Notes: generated by a model from the sequence alone, not told the origin. DNA of 63,622 nucleotides from an uncultured Lachnospiraceae bacterium (GCA_910578475.1 CAJTRK010000019.1:1-63622); one strand, 5' to 3'; counted from the first letter of the stretch, positions 39,569 to 48,728 are shown. Numbers and translations: made by a program.

Positions 39569-40900
39569 ATGTTGATTGATGAACTGAAAAAGATTGCGAA
39601 AGAAAGCGGTGTAGTGGGGGCCGGCGGAGCCGGCTTCCCGTCCTATGCCAAAATGACGGAACAGGCGGATACGGTCATACTCAACTGCGTGGAGTGTGAG
39701 CCGCTTTTAAAGCTGCATAAGCAGCTGCTTGCTTCCCATGCGGAAGAAATCGTACAAATGCTGGATGAAGTGCGGGAAACCTTTGGCGCCAAAGAAGCGG
39801 TCATCGGCATCAAAAACGAACACAGGCATACGATTCGTATATTGGAGGAAACGCTGAAAGAGTACCCGAAAGTGAGAATCTGCGCGGTACGCCCTACCTA
39901 TCCGATGGGAGACGAAGTAATTCTTATTTATGAGGCGACAGGGCGCGTTATCAGACCGGGAGGACTCCCGATTGATGAGAATGTTGTCGTTTATAATACG
40001 GAAACGATGTATAATCTGTATCGTGCGGTTCATCTGCACGAACCCGTTACGGATAAGCTGGTGTCGATTGTGGGGGAAGTAGAACATCCTGTGACCATCA
40101 GCATTCCGATTGGAACGACTGTGAAAGAAGCGGTCTTCCATGCGGGGAAGATTACGGTGAACGCTCCGGCTTACGTCATGGGCGGGCCGATGATGGGAAA
40201 ACTCGGAACGGAAAACACCGTTATAACGAAGACTACAAACGCCATTATCATTTTACCGGAAGACCATAAAGTGGTAATGCGTATCAATAAAAATTTAGAG
40301 CTGGAGAGACGCAGAGCCGCGTCTTCCTGCTGTCAGTGCAGAACATGTACGGAGATGTGTCCGCGCCATGCGCTCGGACACCCGATTGAGCCGCACCGTA
40401 TTATGCGCGCGGTGGCAAATCATGATACGAGTGATTTGTCGGTGTATACGAACACGGCCTATTGCAGCAGCTGCGGCCTGTGTGAAAATTATGCCTGTCC
40501 CCAGGGGCTTTCGCCCAGAAGCGTTATTGCGGAATTTAAGAACGGACTGCGGGCTGCCGGCATTCGGGGAGAAAAACCGGAACCGGCGGAAGTGGTCTCT
40601 GACAGAGAGCTGAAAAAAGTTCCGGTGACGAGACTGAAAGCGAGAATGGGACTGTCGGATTACGATGTACCGGCGCCGCTTACCGAAGGCGTGCCGGATA
40701 TCGGACGGGTAAAGATTCTGATGAGCCAGCATATCGGCGCACCGGCAAAGCCGGTTGTCGCGGAAGGCAGTCCGGTGAAAAAAGGGCAGAAAATCGGAGA
40801 GGCGGCAGAGGGCCTCGGTGTGGCGATTCACTGTTCCATAGACGGTATCGTGGAAAAAGTGAGTGAGAAGGAAATTATCATTCGGAAAGGAACGGTTTAA
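39569..40900 (+). CDS. PduS-like (RnfC-type) corrin reductase/electron carrier
   Basis: 443-residue flavin and iron-sulfur protein of the PduS/RnfC type, thought to bring electrons across or into the shell. Seen: N-terminal GVVGAGGAGFPSYAKM (NADH/FMN-binding Gly-rich loop), ILNCVECEPLLKLHKQLL, SLBB-like TTVKEAVFHAGKI, and two [4Fe-4S] motifs (CCQCRTCTEMCPRHALGHPI near residue 259 and CSSCGLCENYACPQGLSPR near residue 303), then a C-terminal barrel-like domain (AEGSPVKKGQKIGEAAEG). ATG 39569 is used because GGAGCAGGTAATC lies just before it. With no B12-dependent dehydratase here, its electrons more likely serve redox balance or the activase; this is inference. Confidence 0.92.
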   Translation: MLIDELKKIAKESGVVGAGGAGFPSYAKMTEQADTVILNCVECEPLLKLHKQLLASHAEEIVQMLDEVRETFGAKEAVIGIKNEHRHTIRILEETLKEYPKVRICAVRPTYPMGDEVILIYEATGRVIRPGGLPIDENVVVYNTETMYNLYRAVHLHEPVTDKLVSIVGEVEHPVTISIPIGTTVKEAVFHAGKITVNAPAYVMGGPMMGKLGTENTVITKTTNAIIILPEDHKVVMRINKNLELERRRAASSCCQCRTCTEMCPRHALGHPIEPHRIMRAVANHDTSDLSVYTNTAYCSSCGLCENYACPQGLSPRSVIAEFKNGLRAAGIRGEKPEPAEVVSDRELKKVPVTRLKARMGLSDYDVPAPLTEGVPDIGRVKILMSQHIGAPAKPVVAEGSPVKKGQKIGEAAEGLGVAIHCSIDGIVEKVSEKEIIIRKGTV

Positions 40901-40903
40901 GCA

Positions 40904-41452
40904 ATGGCAAAAGCAATCGGTATGGTGGAAATGACGACGGTGTCCACGGGATATCTGGCGGCGGATGAAATGGCGAAGGCGGCGGATGTGGAAATTTTGC
41001 AGGCAGAAGTTACCTGCCCGGGAAAATTTGTCATTCTTGTAACGGGAGAACTGAGTGCGGTACGGGCGTCCGTTGACCGGGCGGCGGGAAGATACGCGGA
41101 CAAAGTCATTGATACCTTTGTTCTCGGAAATCCGCACGAATCCATTTTCCCGGCGATATACGGAACGGCGCAGCCGGAGAAAATTGACGCCCTCGGCATT
41201 TTGGAGACGTATGATGTGGCGGCGCTGATTGTGGCGGCGGATATGGCGGCCAAGACGGCAGTCGTTGAGCTGATTGAGCTGCGTCTCGCCAAAGGCATGT
41301 GCGGCAAGAGCTATATGACGCTTACGGGAAGCGTTTCCGCTGTGCAGGCGGCAATCGACAGAGCGAAAGCGGAGGCGGGCGATAAGGGCATGTTCCTCGA
41401 CAGCGCGGTTATTGCGAGACCTTCCGACAAGTTGATGAAATACATATTCTAG
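40904..41452 (+). CDS. BMC-T trimer shell protein, PduT-like
   Basis: 182-residue tandem BMC-domain protein: first domain IGMVEMTTVSTGYLAADEMA, second domain LGILETYDVAALIVAADMAA. The Cys in LAKGMCGKSYMTLTG (about residue 130) is at the position that in PduT holds a [4Fe-4S] cluster at the trimer pore, allowing electron transfer through the shell; PduS next door is the usual partner. It starts 3 bases after the PduS stop. Confidence 0.94.
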   Translation: MAKAIGMVEMTTVSTGYLAADEMAKAADVEILQAEVTCPGKFVILVTGELSAVRASVDRAAGRYADKVIDTFVLGNPHESIFPAIYGTAQPEKIDALGILETYDVAALIVAADMAAKTAVVELIELRLAKGMCGKSYMTLTGSVSAVQAAIDRAKAEAGDKGMFLDSAVIARPSDKLMKYIF

Positions 41453-41476
41453 CAAAAATAACGGGCGGAGGCAGAC

Positions 41477-42241
41477 ATGTTAGCAGCCGAAAGAAGAAAT
41501 CTGATTCTGGAAAAGGTTCACGAAAACAAAAAGGTAATTGTCAGCGAGCTGAGCAAAGAGTTCGATGTTTCGGAAGAGACTATCCGCAGGGATTTGGATA
41601 AGCTGGAAGAAGACGGCCATGTCATCAAAAGCTATGGCGGAGCGGTTATCAATGAGAAGGGCAGCATTGACCTCCCCTTTAATGTCAGGTGGAAGTCTAA
41701 CACACAGGGCAAACAGAAAATTGCGGAACTGATTAGTCAGGAAATCGAGGACGGCGACCACATTATTCTGGACGCTTCCACGACGGCGGTTTTCATAGCT
41801 AAAAACATTAAACAGAAAAGACATCTGACAGTGGTTACGAACTCCATTGAAATTTTGCTGGAACTGTCGGATGTTTCCGGATGGGACATTATTGCGACGG
41901 GCGGCCTTTTGAAAGCCGGTTCCATGTCTTTACTCGGGAAAAAGGCGGCGGACAGCATCAGCTCTTATTATGTGGATAAAGCCTTTTTATCCTGCAAAGG
42001 AATTGATTTGGACAAAGGCATCACCGACGGAAACGACGAGACCGGAGGCGTAAAGCAGAACATGCTTTCCGCCGCGGATAAAGTATACCTTGCGGTGGAT
42101 TCCAGCAAGTTCGGGAAGACCGCGCTTTCCAAAATATGCGGTCTGTCGGATGTGGATGTTGTCGTTACCGACCAGAAACCGGCAGAACCCTGGCTGGAAG
42201 CGTTTCAGAAGACAGGAATCCGGTGTTTGTATAAAGCGTAG
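41477..42241 (+). CDS. DeoR-family transcriptional regulator
   Basis: 254-residue DeoR/GlpR regulator. N-terminal helix-turn-helix VSELSKEFDVSEETIRRDLD near residue 17, then the conserved GGAVI segment and the sugar-phosphate-sensing DeoRC domain (HIILDASTTAVFIAKNI; TVVTNSIEILLEL; ATGGLL; DKAFLSCKGIDLDKGITDGN; YLAVDSSKFGKTALSKI). It is embedded between the shell genes and the dehydratase, so it is likely an autoregulator of the operon. The effector is probably a sugar phosphate such as fuculose-1-phosphate, by analogy with other DeoR proteins. Confidence 0.93.
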   Translation: MLAAERRNLILEKVHENKKVIVSELSKEFDVSEETIRRDLDKLEEDGHVIKSYGGAVINEKGSIDLPFNVRWKSNTQGKQKIAELISQEIEDGDHIILDASTTAVFIAKNIKQKRHLTVVTNSIEILLELSDVSGWDIIATGGLLKAGSMSLLGKKAADSISSYYVDKAFLSCKGIDLDKGITDGNDETGGVKQNMLSAADKVYLAVDSSKFGKTALSKICGLSDVDVVVTDQKPAEPWLEAFQKTGIRCLYKA

Positions 42242-42303
42242 GTTGAGAAATCAGAGAGAAAGGCCAAAATATCGCAGATTATGAGAAAGGTATGGTGATA
42301 GGT

Positions 42304-44838
42304 ATGGTGAATACTTATTATACGAAACCAATTGAAAAAACGGAGAGAATACCGAAACTGGTAGCGGATTTGTATGCGAAGATGCCGGAAATCGAAGCGG
42401 CACGGGCGGAGCTGATTACGGAGTCCTATCGGGAAACGGAAGGACAGCCCATTATGATGCGCCGGGCAAAGGCGTTTGCGCATATTTTGGAACATATTCC
42501 GATTATCATCCGGCCGGGAGAATTAATCGTGGGCAGTTCCACGATTGCGCCGAGGGGATGCCAGACTTATCCGGAATTTTCCTATGAATGGATGGAAGCG
42601 GAATTTGATACGGTGGAACATCGGGCGGCGGACCCGTTCTATATTTCCGACGAGACGAAAGAGCGGCTGAAAGCTGCCGACCGTTACTGGAAAGGAAAGA
42701 CGACGAGCGAACTGGCATACAGTTATATGGCGCCGGAGACCCACCGGGCAATGGAACATAATTTTTTCACGCCGGGCAACTATTTCTATAACGGCGTGGG
42801 ACATATTACGGTGCAGTATGATAAAGTGCTCGCGGTCGGTTTTGCCGGAATCCGGGAAGAGGCGGCAGAGGAACTGGCGGGATGCCGGTTCGGGGATGAA
42901 GATTATGCGACGAAGCACGTTTTTCTGGAAGCGGTTATGTTATCCTGCGATGCGGTAATCGGTTATGCCAGGAGATATGCGCGTCTTGCCGCGGAAATGG
43001 CGGACAAAGAACAGGATGCGAAGCGGAGGCAGGAATTGCTTACCATAGCCGAAATCTGTAAAAAAGTGCCGGAACACGGTGCGGAGGGATTTCAGGAGGC
43101 CTGCCAGTCGTTCTGGTTCGTGCAGCAGCTTTTACAGCTGGAATCCAGCGGACATTCTATTTCGCCGGGAAGATTCGACCAGTATATGTACCCTTATTAT
43201 GAAAAAGATTTAAACAGCGGAAAGCTGAGCCGGGAATATGCGCAGGAATTGATTGACTGCATCTGGGTGAAGCTGAACGATTTGAATAAATGCCGGGATG
43301 AAGTGAGCGCGGAAGGCTTTGCGGGCTATTCCCTGTTCCAGAATCTGATTGTGGGCGGCCAGACGGCGGACGGCAAAGACGCCACAAACGATTTATCCTT
43401 TATGTGCATTACAGCATCCAAACATGTATTTTTACCGCAGCCGTCGCTGTCCATCCGTGTGTGGAACCGTTCACCGCAGGAATTGTTGCTGCATGCGGCG
43501 GATTTGACGCGGACCGGCATCGGGCTTCCGGCTTATTATAACGATGAAATCATTATCCCCGCTTTGATTAACAGAGGATTAACGTTGGAAGATGCGCGGG
43601 ATTATAATATCATCGGCTGCGTGGAACCGCAGAAATCCGGTAAAACGGAAGGCTGGCACGACGCGGCGTTCTTCAATATGTGCAGACCCCTTGAGATGGT
43701 ATTCTCCAACGGTTACGATAACGGCGTACAGGCCAGCATCCAGACCGGCAACGTGGAAGATTTCAAGACCTTTGACGAATTTTACGACGCGTATAAAAAG
43801 CAGATGAATTATAACATTTCCCTGCTTGTCAATGCCGACAACGCAATCGACATGGCGCATATGACGCTGTGCCCGCTGCCTTTTGAATCCTGTATGGCGG
43901 ACGACTGCATCAAACGGGGCAAAAGCCTTCAGGAGGGCGGCGCGGTCTATAACTTTACGGGACCGCAGGGATTCGGCATCGCGAATGTCGCGGATTCCCT
44001 GTATACGGTGAAGAAACTCGTATATGAAGAGCAAAAAGTGACCATCGGAGAATTAAAGAAGGCACTGGAAATGAACTTCGGTCAGGGATTTGATGCGATT
44101 ACGGCAAAAGAGATTGCGTTACAGGTGGCAAGGTCGCTGGAGGCACAGGGGCAGAGCGTGACGCCCGATATCATTGAGATGACAATCCGCAGCGTGCTTT
44201 CCATGCAGCTTCCCGCAGAAGAAAAGGCGCGCTATGAAGAAATTCTGGCGATGATTGACGAACTTCCGAAGTTTGGCAACGATATTGATGAAGTAGACGA
44301 ACTGGCAAGAGATGCGGCTTACACTTACACGAGGCCGCTTGAGACTTACAGAAATCCGCGGGGCGGTATTTTCCAGGCGGGACTCTATCCGGTATCCGCA
44401 AACGTGCCCCTCGGCGCACAGACCGGAGCGACGCCGGACGGAAGGCTGGCTCATATGCCGGTGGCGGACGGTGTATCTCCATCGTCCGGCAAAGATACGA
44501 ACGGACCGACGGCGGCCTGCAATTCGGTGGCGCGCCTCGACCACGGCATCGCAAGCAACGGAACCCTTTTTAATATGAAGATTCATCCGACGGCGATGTC
44601 GGGACAGAAAGGACTTGAGAATTTCGTATCGCTTGTGCGCGGCTACTTTGACCAGAAAGGCATGCACATGCAGTTTAATGTGGTGGACAGGGAAACGCTT
44701 CTCGATGCACAGAAGCATCCGGAGAAATACAGCGGACTTGTAGTGCGTGTGGCGGGCTATTCCGCACTCTTTACGACGCTGTCCAAATCGCTGCAGGACG
44801 ATATCATCCGCAGAACGGAACAGGCGGCGTACCGCTAG
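42304..44838 (+). CDS. Glycyl radical propanediol dehydratase
   Basis: 844-residue glycyl radical enzyme of the diol dehydratase group (B12-independent), which dehydrates 1,2-propanediol to propionaldehyde. The thiyl Cys is in YNIIGCVEPQ (about Cys439), which sits in the GCVEPQ form usual for diol dehydratases; the radical Gly is in VRVAGYSALF (about Gly818) close to the C-terminus. The N-terminal PFL domain (ELIVGSSTIAPRGCQTYPEF; GHITVQYDKVLAVGF) is complete. No separate N-terminal encapsulation extension is visible. Two in-frame ATGs (42292 and 42304) lie within a duplicated GGTATGGTGA; the second is slightly favoured by spacing from GAGAAAGG. It is the key enzyme of the compartment and must be activated by the SAM enzyme downstream. 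Confidence 0.94.
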   Translation: MVNTYYTKPIEKTERIPKLVADLYAKMPEIEAARAELITESYRETEGQPIMMRRAKAFAHILEHIPIIIRPGELIVGSSTIAPRGCQTYPEFSYEWMEAEFDTVEHRAADPFYISDETKERLKAADRYWKGKTTSELAYSYMAPETHRAMEHNFFTPGNYFYNGVGHITVQYDKVLAVGFAGIREEAAEELAGCRFGDEDYATKHVFLEAVMLSCDAVIGYARRYARLAAEMADKEQDAKRRQELLTIAEICKKVPEHGAEGFQEACQSFWFVQQLLQLESSGHSISPGRFDQYMYPYYEKDLNSGKLSREYAQELIDCIWVKLNDLNKCRDEVSAEGFAGYSLFQNLIVGGQTADGKDATNDLSFMCITASKHVFLPQPSLSIRVWNRSPQELLLHAADLTRTGIGLPAYYNDEIIIPALINRGLTLEDARDYNIIGCVEPQKSGKTEGWHDAAFFNMCRPLEMVFSNGYDNGVQASIQTGNVEDFKTFDEFYDAYKKQMNYNISLLVNADNAIDMAHMTLCPLPFESCMADDCIKRGKSLQEGGAVYNFTGPQGFGIANVADSLYTVKKLVYEEQKVTIGELKKALEMNFGQGFDAITAKEIALQVARSLEAQGQSVTPDIIEMTIRSVLSMQLPAEEKARYEEILAMIDELPKFGNDIDEVDELARDAAYTYTRPLETYRNPRGGIFQAGLYPVSANVPLGAQTGATPDGRLAHMPVADGVSPSSGKDTNGPTAACNSVARLDHGIASNGTLFNMKIHPTAMSGQKGLENFVSLVRGYFDQKGMHMQFNVVDRETLLDAQKHPEKYSGLVVRVAGYSALFTTLSKSLQDDIIRRTEQAAYR

Positions 44839-44924
44839 TGTGCTGAAAATAAACGTGTCAGCACACTGGAATGTATTCCGGCAGCATAACCGGAAAACGG
44901 AACGATTTCCGGTCCGCATGCTGC
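44837..44924 (+). repeat. Structured gap between dehydratase and activase
   Basis: It starts in the TAG stop: stem AGTGTGCTGA/TCAGCACACT (44837-44846, 44858-44867), small hairpin GGAAT/ATTCC (44868-44879), then outer stem GCAGCAT/ATGCTGC (44881-44887, 44918-44924) enclosing CCGGAAA/TTTCCGG (44890-44896, 44906-44912). The layout (stop codon, AGTGTG stem, further hairpins) recalls the three BMC-operon repeats, but the sequence is different. Confidence 0.75.
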
Positions 44925-44942
44925 GTAAGAATGGAGCAGACT

Positions 44943-45740
44943 ATGATGAATGATTATAAGAACGTTTCGGGCAGAATTTTTGACATACAAAGATATTCCA
45001 TTCATGACGGCGTCGGTATTCGTACAATCGTATTTTTGAAAGGCTGCGCACTGCGGTGCAAATGGTGCTGCAATCCGGAGTCTCAGGAATACGCGATACA
45101 GACGATGATGGTGAACGGAAAGCCCAAAACCATCGGCCGGGATGTTTCGGTAGCGGAAGTCATGGAAGTGGTGCGGCGGGATATGCCTTATTATGGCAGG
45201 TCCGGCGGCGGGCTGACATTGTCCGGCGGCGAAAGCCTGTTACAGCCGGAGTTTGCGGCGGCGCTTTTACAGGCGGCGAAGAGCATCGGCATCAATACGG
45301 CCATCGAAAGCATGGGATTTGCCGAATTTTCCGTGATTCAGAAACTTTTGCCCTGGCTGGACACATATCTGATGGATATCAAGCATATGAATGCGGAAAA
45401 ACACAAAGAATATACCGGAAAAGAAAACACAAAGATGCTTGAAAATGCCAGAAAAATTGCGGAAAGCAATATGTGCGAACTGATTATCCGCGTCCCGGTC
45501 ATTCCGGGATTCAATGATACGGAAGAGGAGATTGCGGCAATTGCGGCTTATGCGGAATCGCTTCCACGCGTGGAGCAGATTCACCTTTTACCCTATCATA
45601 AGTATGGAGAAGGAAAATATGAAGGTTTGGGACGCCCCTATCCGATGGGAGATGCGCCGATGCTGCCGGAGGGCAGAATGGAGCAGCTGCAGGCGGCTGT
45701 CCGGAAGAAAACGTCGCTGTACTGCCAGATTGGCGGTTAA
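44943..45740 (+). CDS. Glycyl radical enzyme activase (radical SAM)
   Basis: 265-residue radical SAM enzyme that installs the Gly radical on the dehydratase. FDIQRYSIHDGVGIRTIVFL is followed by the cluster motif GCALRCKWCCNPES (CxxxCxxC, about residues 31-38); SAM-binding GGGLTLSGGESLLQPEF is near residue 87, then LMDIKHMN and IRVPVIPGFND. Many diol dehydratase activases carry an inserted two-cluster ferredoxin domain after the first motif; here that region is short (QEYAIQTMMVNGKPKTIG) with no extra Cys pairs, so it is the compact PFL-activase-like form. ATG 44943 (or 44946) follows GGAGCAGACT. Confidence 0.93.
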   Translation: MMNDYKNVSGRIFDIQRYSIHDGVGIRTIVFLKGCALRCKWCCNPESQEYAIQTMMVNGKPKTIGRDVSVAEVMEVVRRDMPYYGRSGGGLTLSGGESLLQPEFAAALLQAAKSIGINTAIESMGFAEFSVIQKLLPWLDTYLMDIKHMNAEKHKEYTGKENTKMLENARKIAESNMCELIIRVPVIPGFNDTEEEIAAIAAYAESLPRVEQIHLLPYHKYGEGKYEGLGRPYPMGDAPMLPEGRMEQLQAAVRKKTSLYCQIGG

Positions 45741-45761
45741 AGAAAATTCGGGAAAGTTCTG

Positions 45762-45786
45762 AAAGCTCTGCGAAAGCAGGGCTTTT
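45762..45786 (+). terminator. Terminator of microcompartment operon
   Basis: AAAGCTCTGC (45762-45771) and GCAGGGCTTT (45776-45785) pair with one G.U around a GAAA tetraloop and merge into TTTT. It lies 22 bases after the activase stop and probably ends the 13.9-kb operon. Confidence 0.8.
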
Positions 45787-45888
45787 CTCATGTGAATTGA
45801 TTTCTGTAAGATTACGGCGTATAATGAAAAAATATGAAGAAGGAAGGGTGTACTGTATCGCGGGTTGCGCGAGAATGGAGGAATTTAT

Positions 45889-46836
45889 ATGAAAACAAAA
45901 GTTTTTATTGACGGAAGCGAAGGAACGACAGGTCTGAGAATCAACGAGCGGTTTCAGAAGCGTGATGATATAGAATTGCTGCATATCAGTCCGGAACTGA
46001 GAAAAGACCCGGAAGAACGAAAGAAAATGATTCGCGCGTCGGATATCACTTTTCTGTGTTTACCGGATGAGGCGGCAAGGGAATCGGCGGCGCTGGCGGA
46101 AAAGGAAGATGTCATCATCATTGACGCGTCTACGGCGCATCGGACAGAAGAGGGATGGGCATATGGGTTCCCGGAATTATCCGACGGGCACAGGAACGCT
46201 GTCAGGAACGGAAAAAGGATAGCCGTTCCGGGATGCTATGCTACCGGTTTTATTTCTCTCGTATATCCTCTGATAGCGGGAGAGATTCTCCCCAAAGACT
46301 ATCCGGTAAGCAGTTTTGCGATTTCCGGGTACAGCGGAGCCGGTAAAAAAGTGATAGCGGCTTATGAAGGAATGGACAGGCCGAAAGAATTATCGGCGGG
46401 GCGGGAATATGCGTTGACACAACAGCACAAACACTTAAAAGAAATGAAGAAAATTACGGGGCTTGCCCGTACACCGCTGTTCTCGCCAATCATCGATGAT
46501 TATTACAGCGGTATGGTGGTTTCTGTGCCGCTGTATGCTGACATGCTCTCCCCTAAAGAAACACCTGAGCGGTTATTGGATTATTATGCGCAGTATTATA
46601 AAAAGCAGCGGTTCATTCAGGTCAGCGCCACAGATGACGAAATTGCGGCCAGCGGATTTATAGCGGGGAACGGGTTGTCCGGGTGGGATGGCCTGAAAAT
46701 TTATGTGACGGGGAACGAAGAACGCATTGTTGTTTCCGCGCAGTTTGATAACCTGGGAAAAGGCGCGTCCGGCGCGGCGATTCAGTGTATGAACATTATT
46801 CTGGGATGTGACGAGGCAAAGGGGCTTGATTTGTAA
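45889..46836 (+). CDS. argC: N-acetyl-gamma-glutamyl-phosphate reductase
   Basis: 315-residue NADPH-dependent reductase of arginine biosynthesis (N-acetylglutamyl-phosphate to the semialdehyde), of the shorter ArgC type 2. Seen: N-terminal KVFIDGSEGTTGLRINERF nucleotide loop, FLCLPDEAARESAAL, DASTAHRTEEGWAYGFPEL, catalytic Cys in AVPGCYATGFISLVYPL near residue 117, SGYSGAGKKVIAAYE, and the C-terminal LDNLGKGASGAAIQ-type motif (QFDNLGKGASGAAIQCMNII). GGAGGAATTTAT before ATG 45889 sets the start. No other arg genes are adjacent. Confidence 0.93.
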   Translation: MKTKVFIDGSEGTTGLRINERFQKRDDIELLHISPELRKDPEERKKMIRASDITFLCLPDEAARESAALAEKEDVIIIDASTAHRTEEGWAYGFPELSDGHRNAVRNGKRIAVPGCYATGFISLVYPLIAGEILPKDYPVSSFAISGYSGAGKKVIAAYEGMDRPKELSAGREYALTQQHKHLKEMKKITGLARTPLFSPIIDDYYSGMVVSVPLYADMLSPKETPERLLDYYAQYYKKQRFIQVSATDDEIAASGFIAGNGLSGWDGLKIYVTGNEERIVVSAQFDNLGKGASGAAIQCMNIILGCDEAKGLDL

Positions 46837-46890
46837 GTATTTGCTGCAAATATGGTTTCAGGAAAGGCTCAGGAAAGGCGGGGCTGGAAA

Positions 46891-47610
46891 TCATGTCCAG
46901 CCGCCGTCTAATGTAATGATTTGTCCGGTCAGATAGGCAGGCGCGTTCAGAATGCTTCTGACCGTCTGCGCCGCTTCGAAAGGCGTTCCGATGCGGTCGC
47001 ATGGAATTTCCTGACGCAGCGCTTCCATTTCTTCCGGGGAAAAACAGCGGTTCATATCGGTATCAATGATGCCGCACGCGATGGCATTGACCTGAATGTG
47101 ACTGGGGGCAAGCTCTTTGGCAAGCGCTTTCGTAAAGCTGTTTACCGCGCCTTTGGAAGCCGAATAGGCTACCTCCATCGAAGCGCCCACATTTCCCCAT
47201 ACGGAAGAAATGTTGATTATTTTACCGCTGTGTTTTTGGAGCATCAGCGGAATTGCGAGTCTGCTCGTATAAAAAACGGCGTCTAAATTGGTGGAAAGGA
47301 TTTTTCGCCAGTCCGAAGGAGACATTTCACTCAGAAGCCCCACATAAGATATACCGGCATTGTTAATGAGCACATCCAGATGTTCGATAAGAGAAAAAAG
47401 CGCGTCCACATCTTCAACATTTCCCATATCCCCGATAAACGGCGTACAGGAAACGCCGTAACGCCCGGAAAGCTCTGCAGCATATTCCCTGAGCTTTTCC
47501 TCGGAATGGATACAGGTAAGATATAAATGATAGCCGTCCGCGGCCAGCATTTCGGCAACAGCCCGCCCGATTCCGCGGGATGCGCCGGTAATTAAAGCAT
47601 ACTTTGACAT
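46891..47610 (-). CDS. Short-chain dehydrogenase, FabG-like
   Basis: 239-residue NAD(P)-dependent SDR oxidoreductase. The cofactor motif TGASRGIGRAVAEML is at residues 8-22, then DVLINNAGISYVG near residue 83, catalytic Ser in KIINISSVWGNVGAS near residue 136, YSASKGAVNSFTKALAKEL (Tyr-x3-Lys) near residue 152, and C-terminal YLTGQIITLDGGW. The pattern is that of 3-oxoacyl-ACP reductase-like enzymes, but it is not in a fatty-acid cluster, so the substrate is open. It is transcribed toward argC and divergently from the thioredoxin reductase gene. Confidence 0.9.
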   Translation of the reverse strand: MSKYALITGASRGIGRAVAEMLAADGYHLYLTCIHSEEKLREYAAELSGRYGVSCTPFIGDMGNVEDVDALFSLIEHLDVLINNAGISYVGLLSEMSPSDWRKILSTNLDAVFYTSRLAIPLMLQKHSGKIINISSVWGNVGASMEVAYSASKGAVNSFTKALAKELAPSHIQVNAIACGIIDTDMNRCFSPEEMEALRQEIPCDRIGTPFEAAQTVRSILNAPAYLTGQIITLDGGWT

Positions 47611-47710
47611 GGGAAGGGAATACTCCTTTCAGATTCGTGACAGTTTTTTGACAAAATGTTATAGCAAGAATTATACTATAAAAAGCAAAAGAAGGAAAGG
47701 AGCGTTCGTT

Positions 47711-48652
47711 ATGGCGGAAAAATATGATTTGGCGGTTATTGGTTCCGGGCCGGCGGGGCTGTCGGCGGCGGTGTATGGGAAAAGGGCAGGATTTGCCGTA
47801 CTGGTACTGGAAAAAAATCCAATGAGCGGGGGGCAGGTCCTGAATACTTATGAAGTGGACAATTATCTGGGCATGCCCGGCATAAACGGGTTTGAAATGG
47901 GGATGAAGTTCAGACAGCATGCGGAGGATATGGGCGTTGTTTTTGAAAATGCGGAAGTGACAGAGCTTGCGGATGCAGGCGACAGGAAGGTTATCACTGT
48001 AAAAGACGGCGATTCGGAAAAAGACTACGAAGCGGATGCGGTCATTATTGCGACAGGCGCTTCTCATGCTTTATTACAGGTTCCGGGAGAGAAGGAGCTG
48101 ACCGGGCATGGCGTGTCTTACTGCGCTACCTGTGACGGAGCTTTTTTCAGGAATAAGGTAACGGCCGTTGTCGGAGGCGGAGACGTGGCGGTGGAAGACG
48201 CCATCTTTTTATCCAGAATCTGTGAAAAGGTCTATTTGATTCACAGACGGGACAGCCTGCGTGCGGCGAAATCTTTACAGGATACTTTATTTCAGTGCGC
48301 CAATGTAGAAGTGCTGTGGGACAGCGTGGTGGAGGAAATCTGCGGACAGGAGAAAGTGGAAGCCCTGAAATTGCGGCATTTGAAAGAAGAGCGTGCGGAA
48401 GAGCTTTCCGTAGACGGAGTTTTTATTGCAGTCGGCATCCGGCCGAATACGGAATTGTTACAAAATATTGTAACATATGACGAGGGCGGTTATATTCTGG
48501 CAGGGGAAGACTGCGTTACGCAGACACCCGGTTTTTTTGCCGCGGGAGACGTCAGAACCAAGCAGCTGCGGCAGATAGTGACGGCAGTCGCCGACGGCGC
48601 AAATGCGGTGACAAGCGTGGAAAAATACTTTATCAAAAAGAAAAAAGAATGA
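47711..48652 (+). CDS. trxB: Thioredoxin-disulfide reductase family protein
   Basis: 313-residue FAD/NADPH flavoprotein that reduces thioredoxin or a related partner. FAD motif IGSGPAGLSAAVYGKRAG near residue 10, EVDNYLGMPGINGFEMG, redox-active SYCATCDGAFF near residue 137, NADPH motif VVGGGDVAVEDAIFL near residue 152, VYLIHRRDSLRAAKSLQ, and the FAD end GFFAAGDVRTKQLRQIVTAV. AAAGGAGCGTTCGTT precedes ATG 47711. No thioredoxin gene is adjacent. Confidence 0.93.
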   Translation: MAEKYDLAVIGSGPAGLSAAVYGKRAGFAVLVLEKNPMSGGQVLNTYEVDNYLGMPGINGFEMGMKFRQHAEDMGVVFENAEVTELADAGDRKVITVKDGDSEKDYEADAVIIATGASHALLQVPGEKELTGHGVSYCATCDGAFFRNKVTAVVGGGDVAVEDAIFLSRICEKVYLIHRRDSLRAAKSLQDTLFQCANVEVLWDSVVEEICGQEKVEALKLRHLKEERAEELSVDGVFIAVGIRPNTELLQNIVTYDEGGYILAGEDCVTQTPGFFAAGDVRTKQLRQIVTAVADGANAVTSVEKYFIKKKKE

Positions 48653-48699
48653 TGTACAAAAAACAGCTTTTTTTTCGATTTTTTTATACGTTACGACAG

Positions 48700-48728
48700 T
48701 TGACAAAAGGTCCGGTTAGTGTTATATT
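48700..48728 (+). promoter_or_regulatory. Promoter of NlpC/P60 gene
   Basis: TTGACA at 48700-48705, 17-bp spacer, TATATT at 48723-48728. The leader to the ATG at 48807 is about 70 bases and includes AAAGGCTAGG. Confidence 0.85.

Noticed and set aside
40295..41455. Minus-strand frame of 386 codons opposite pduS/pduT
   Set aside because: Shadow of two conserved genes; composition (Arg, His, Phe) is typical of antisense frames.
42304..44838. Choline trimethylamine-lyase or pyruvate formate-lyase as identity of the glycyl radical enzyme
   Set aside because: Neighbouring genes (fucA, fucose enzymes, PduL/PduP types) and the GCVEPQ active-site context fit a diol dehydratase; choline-type loci lack the aldolase.
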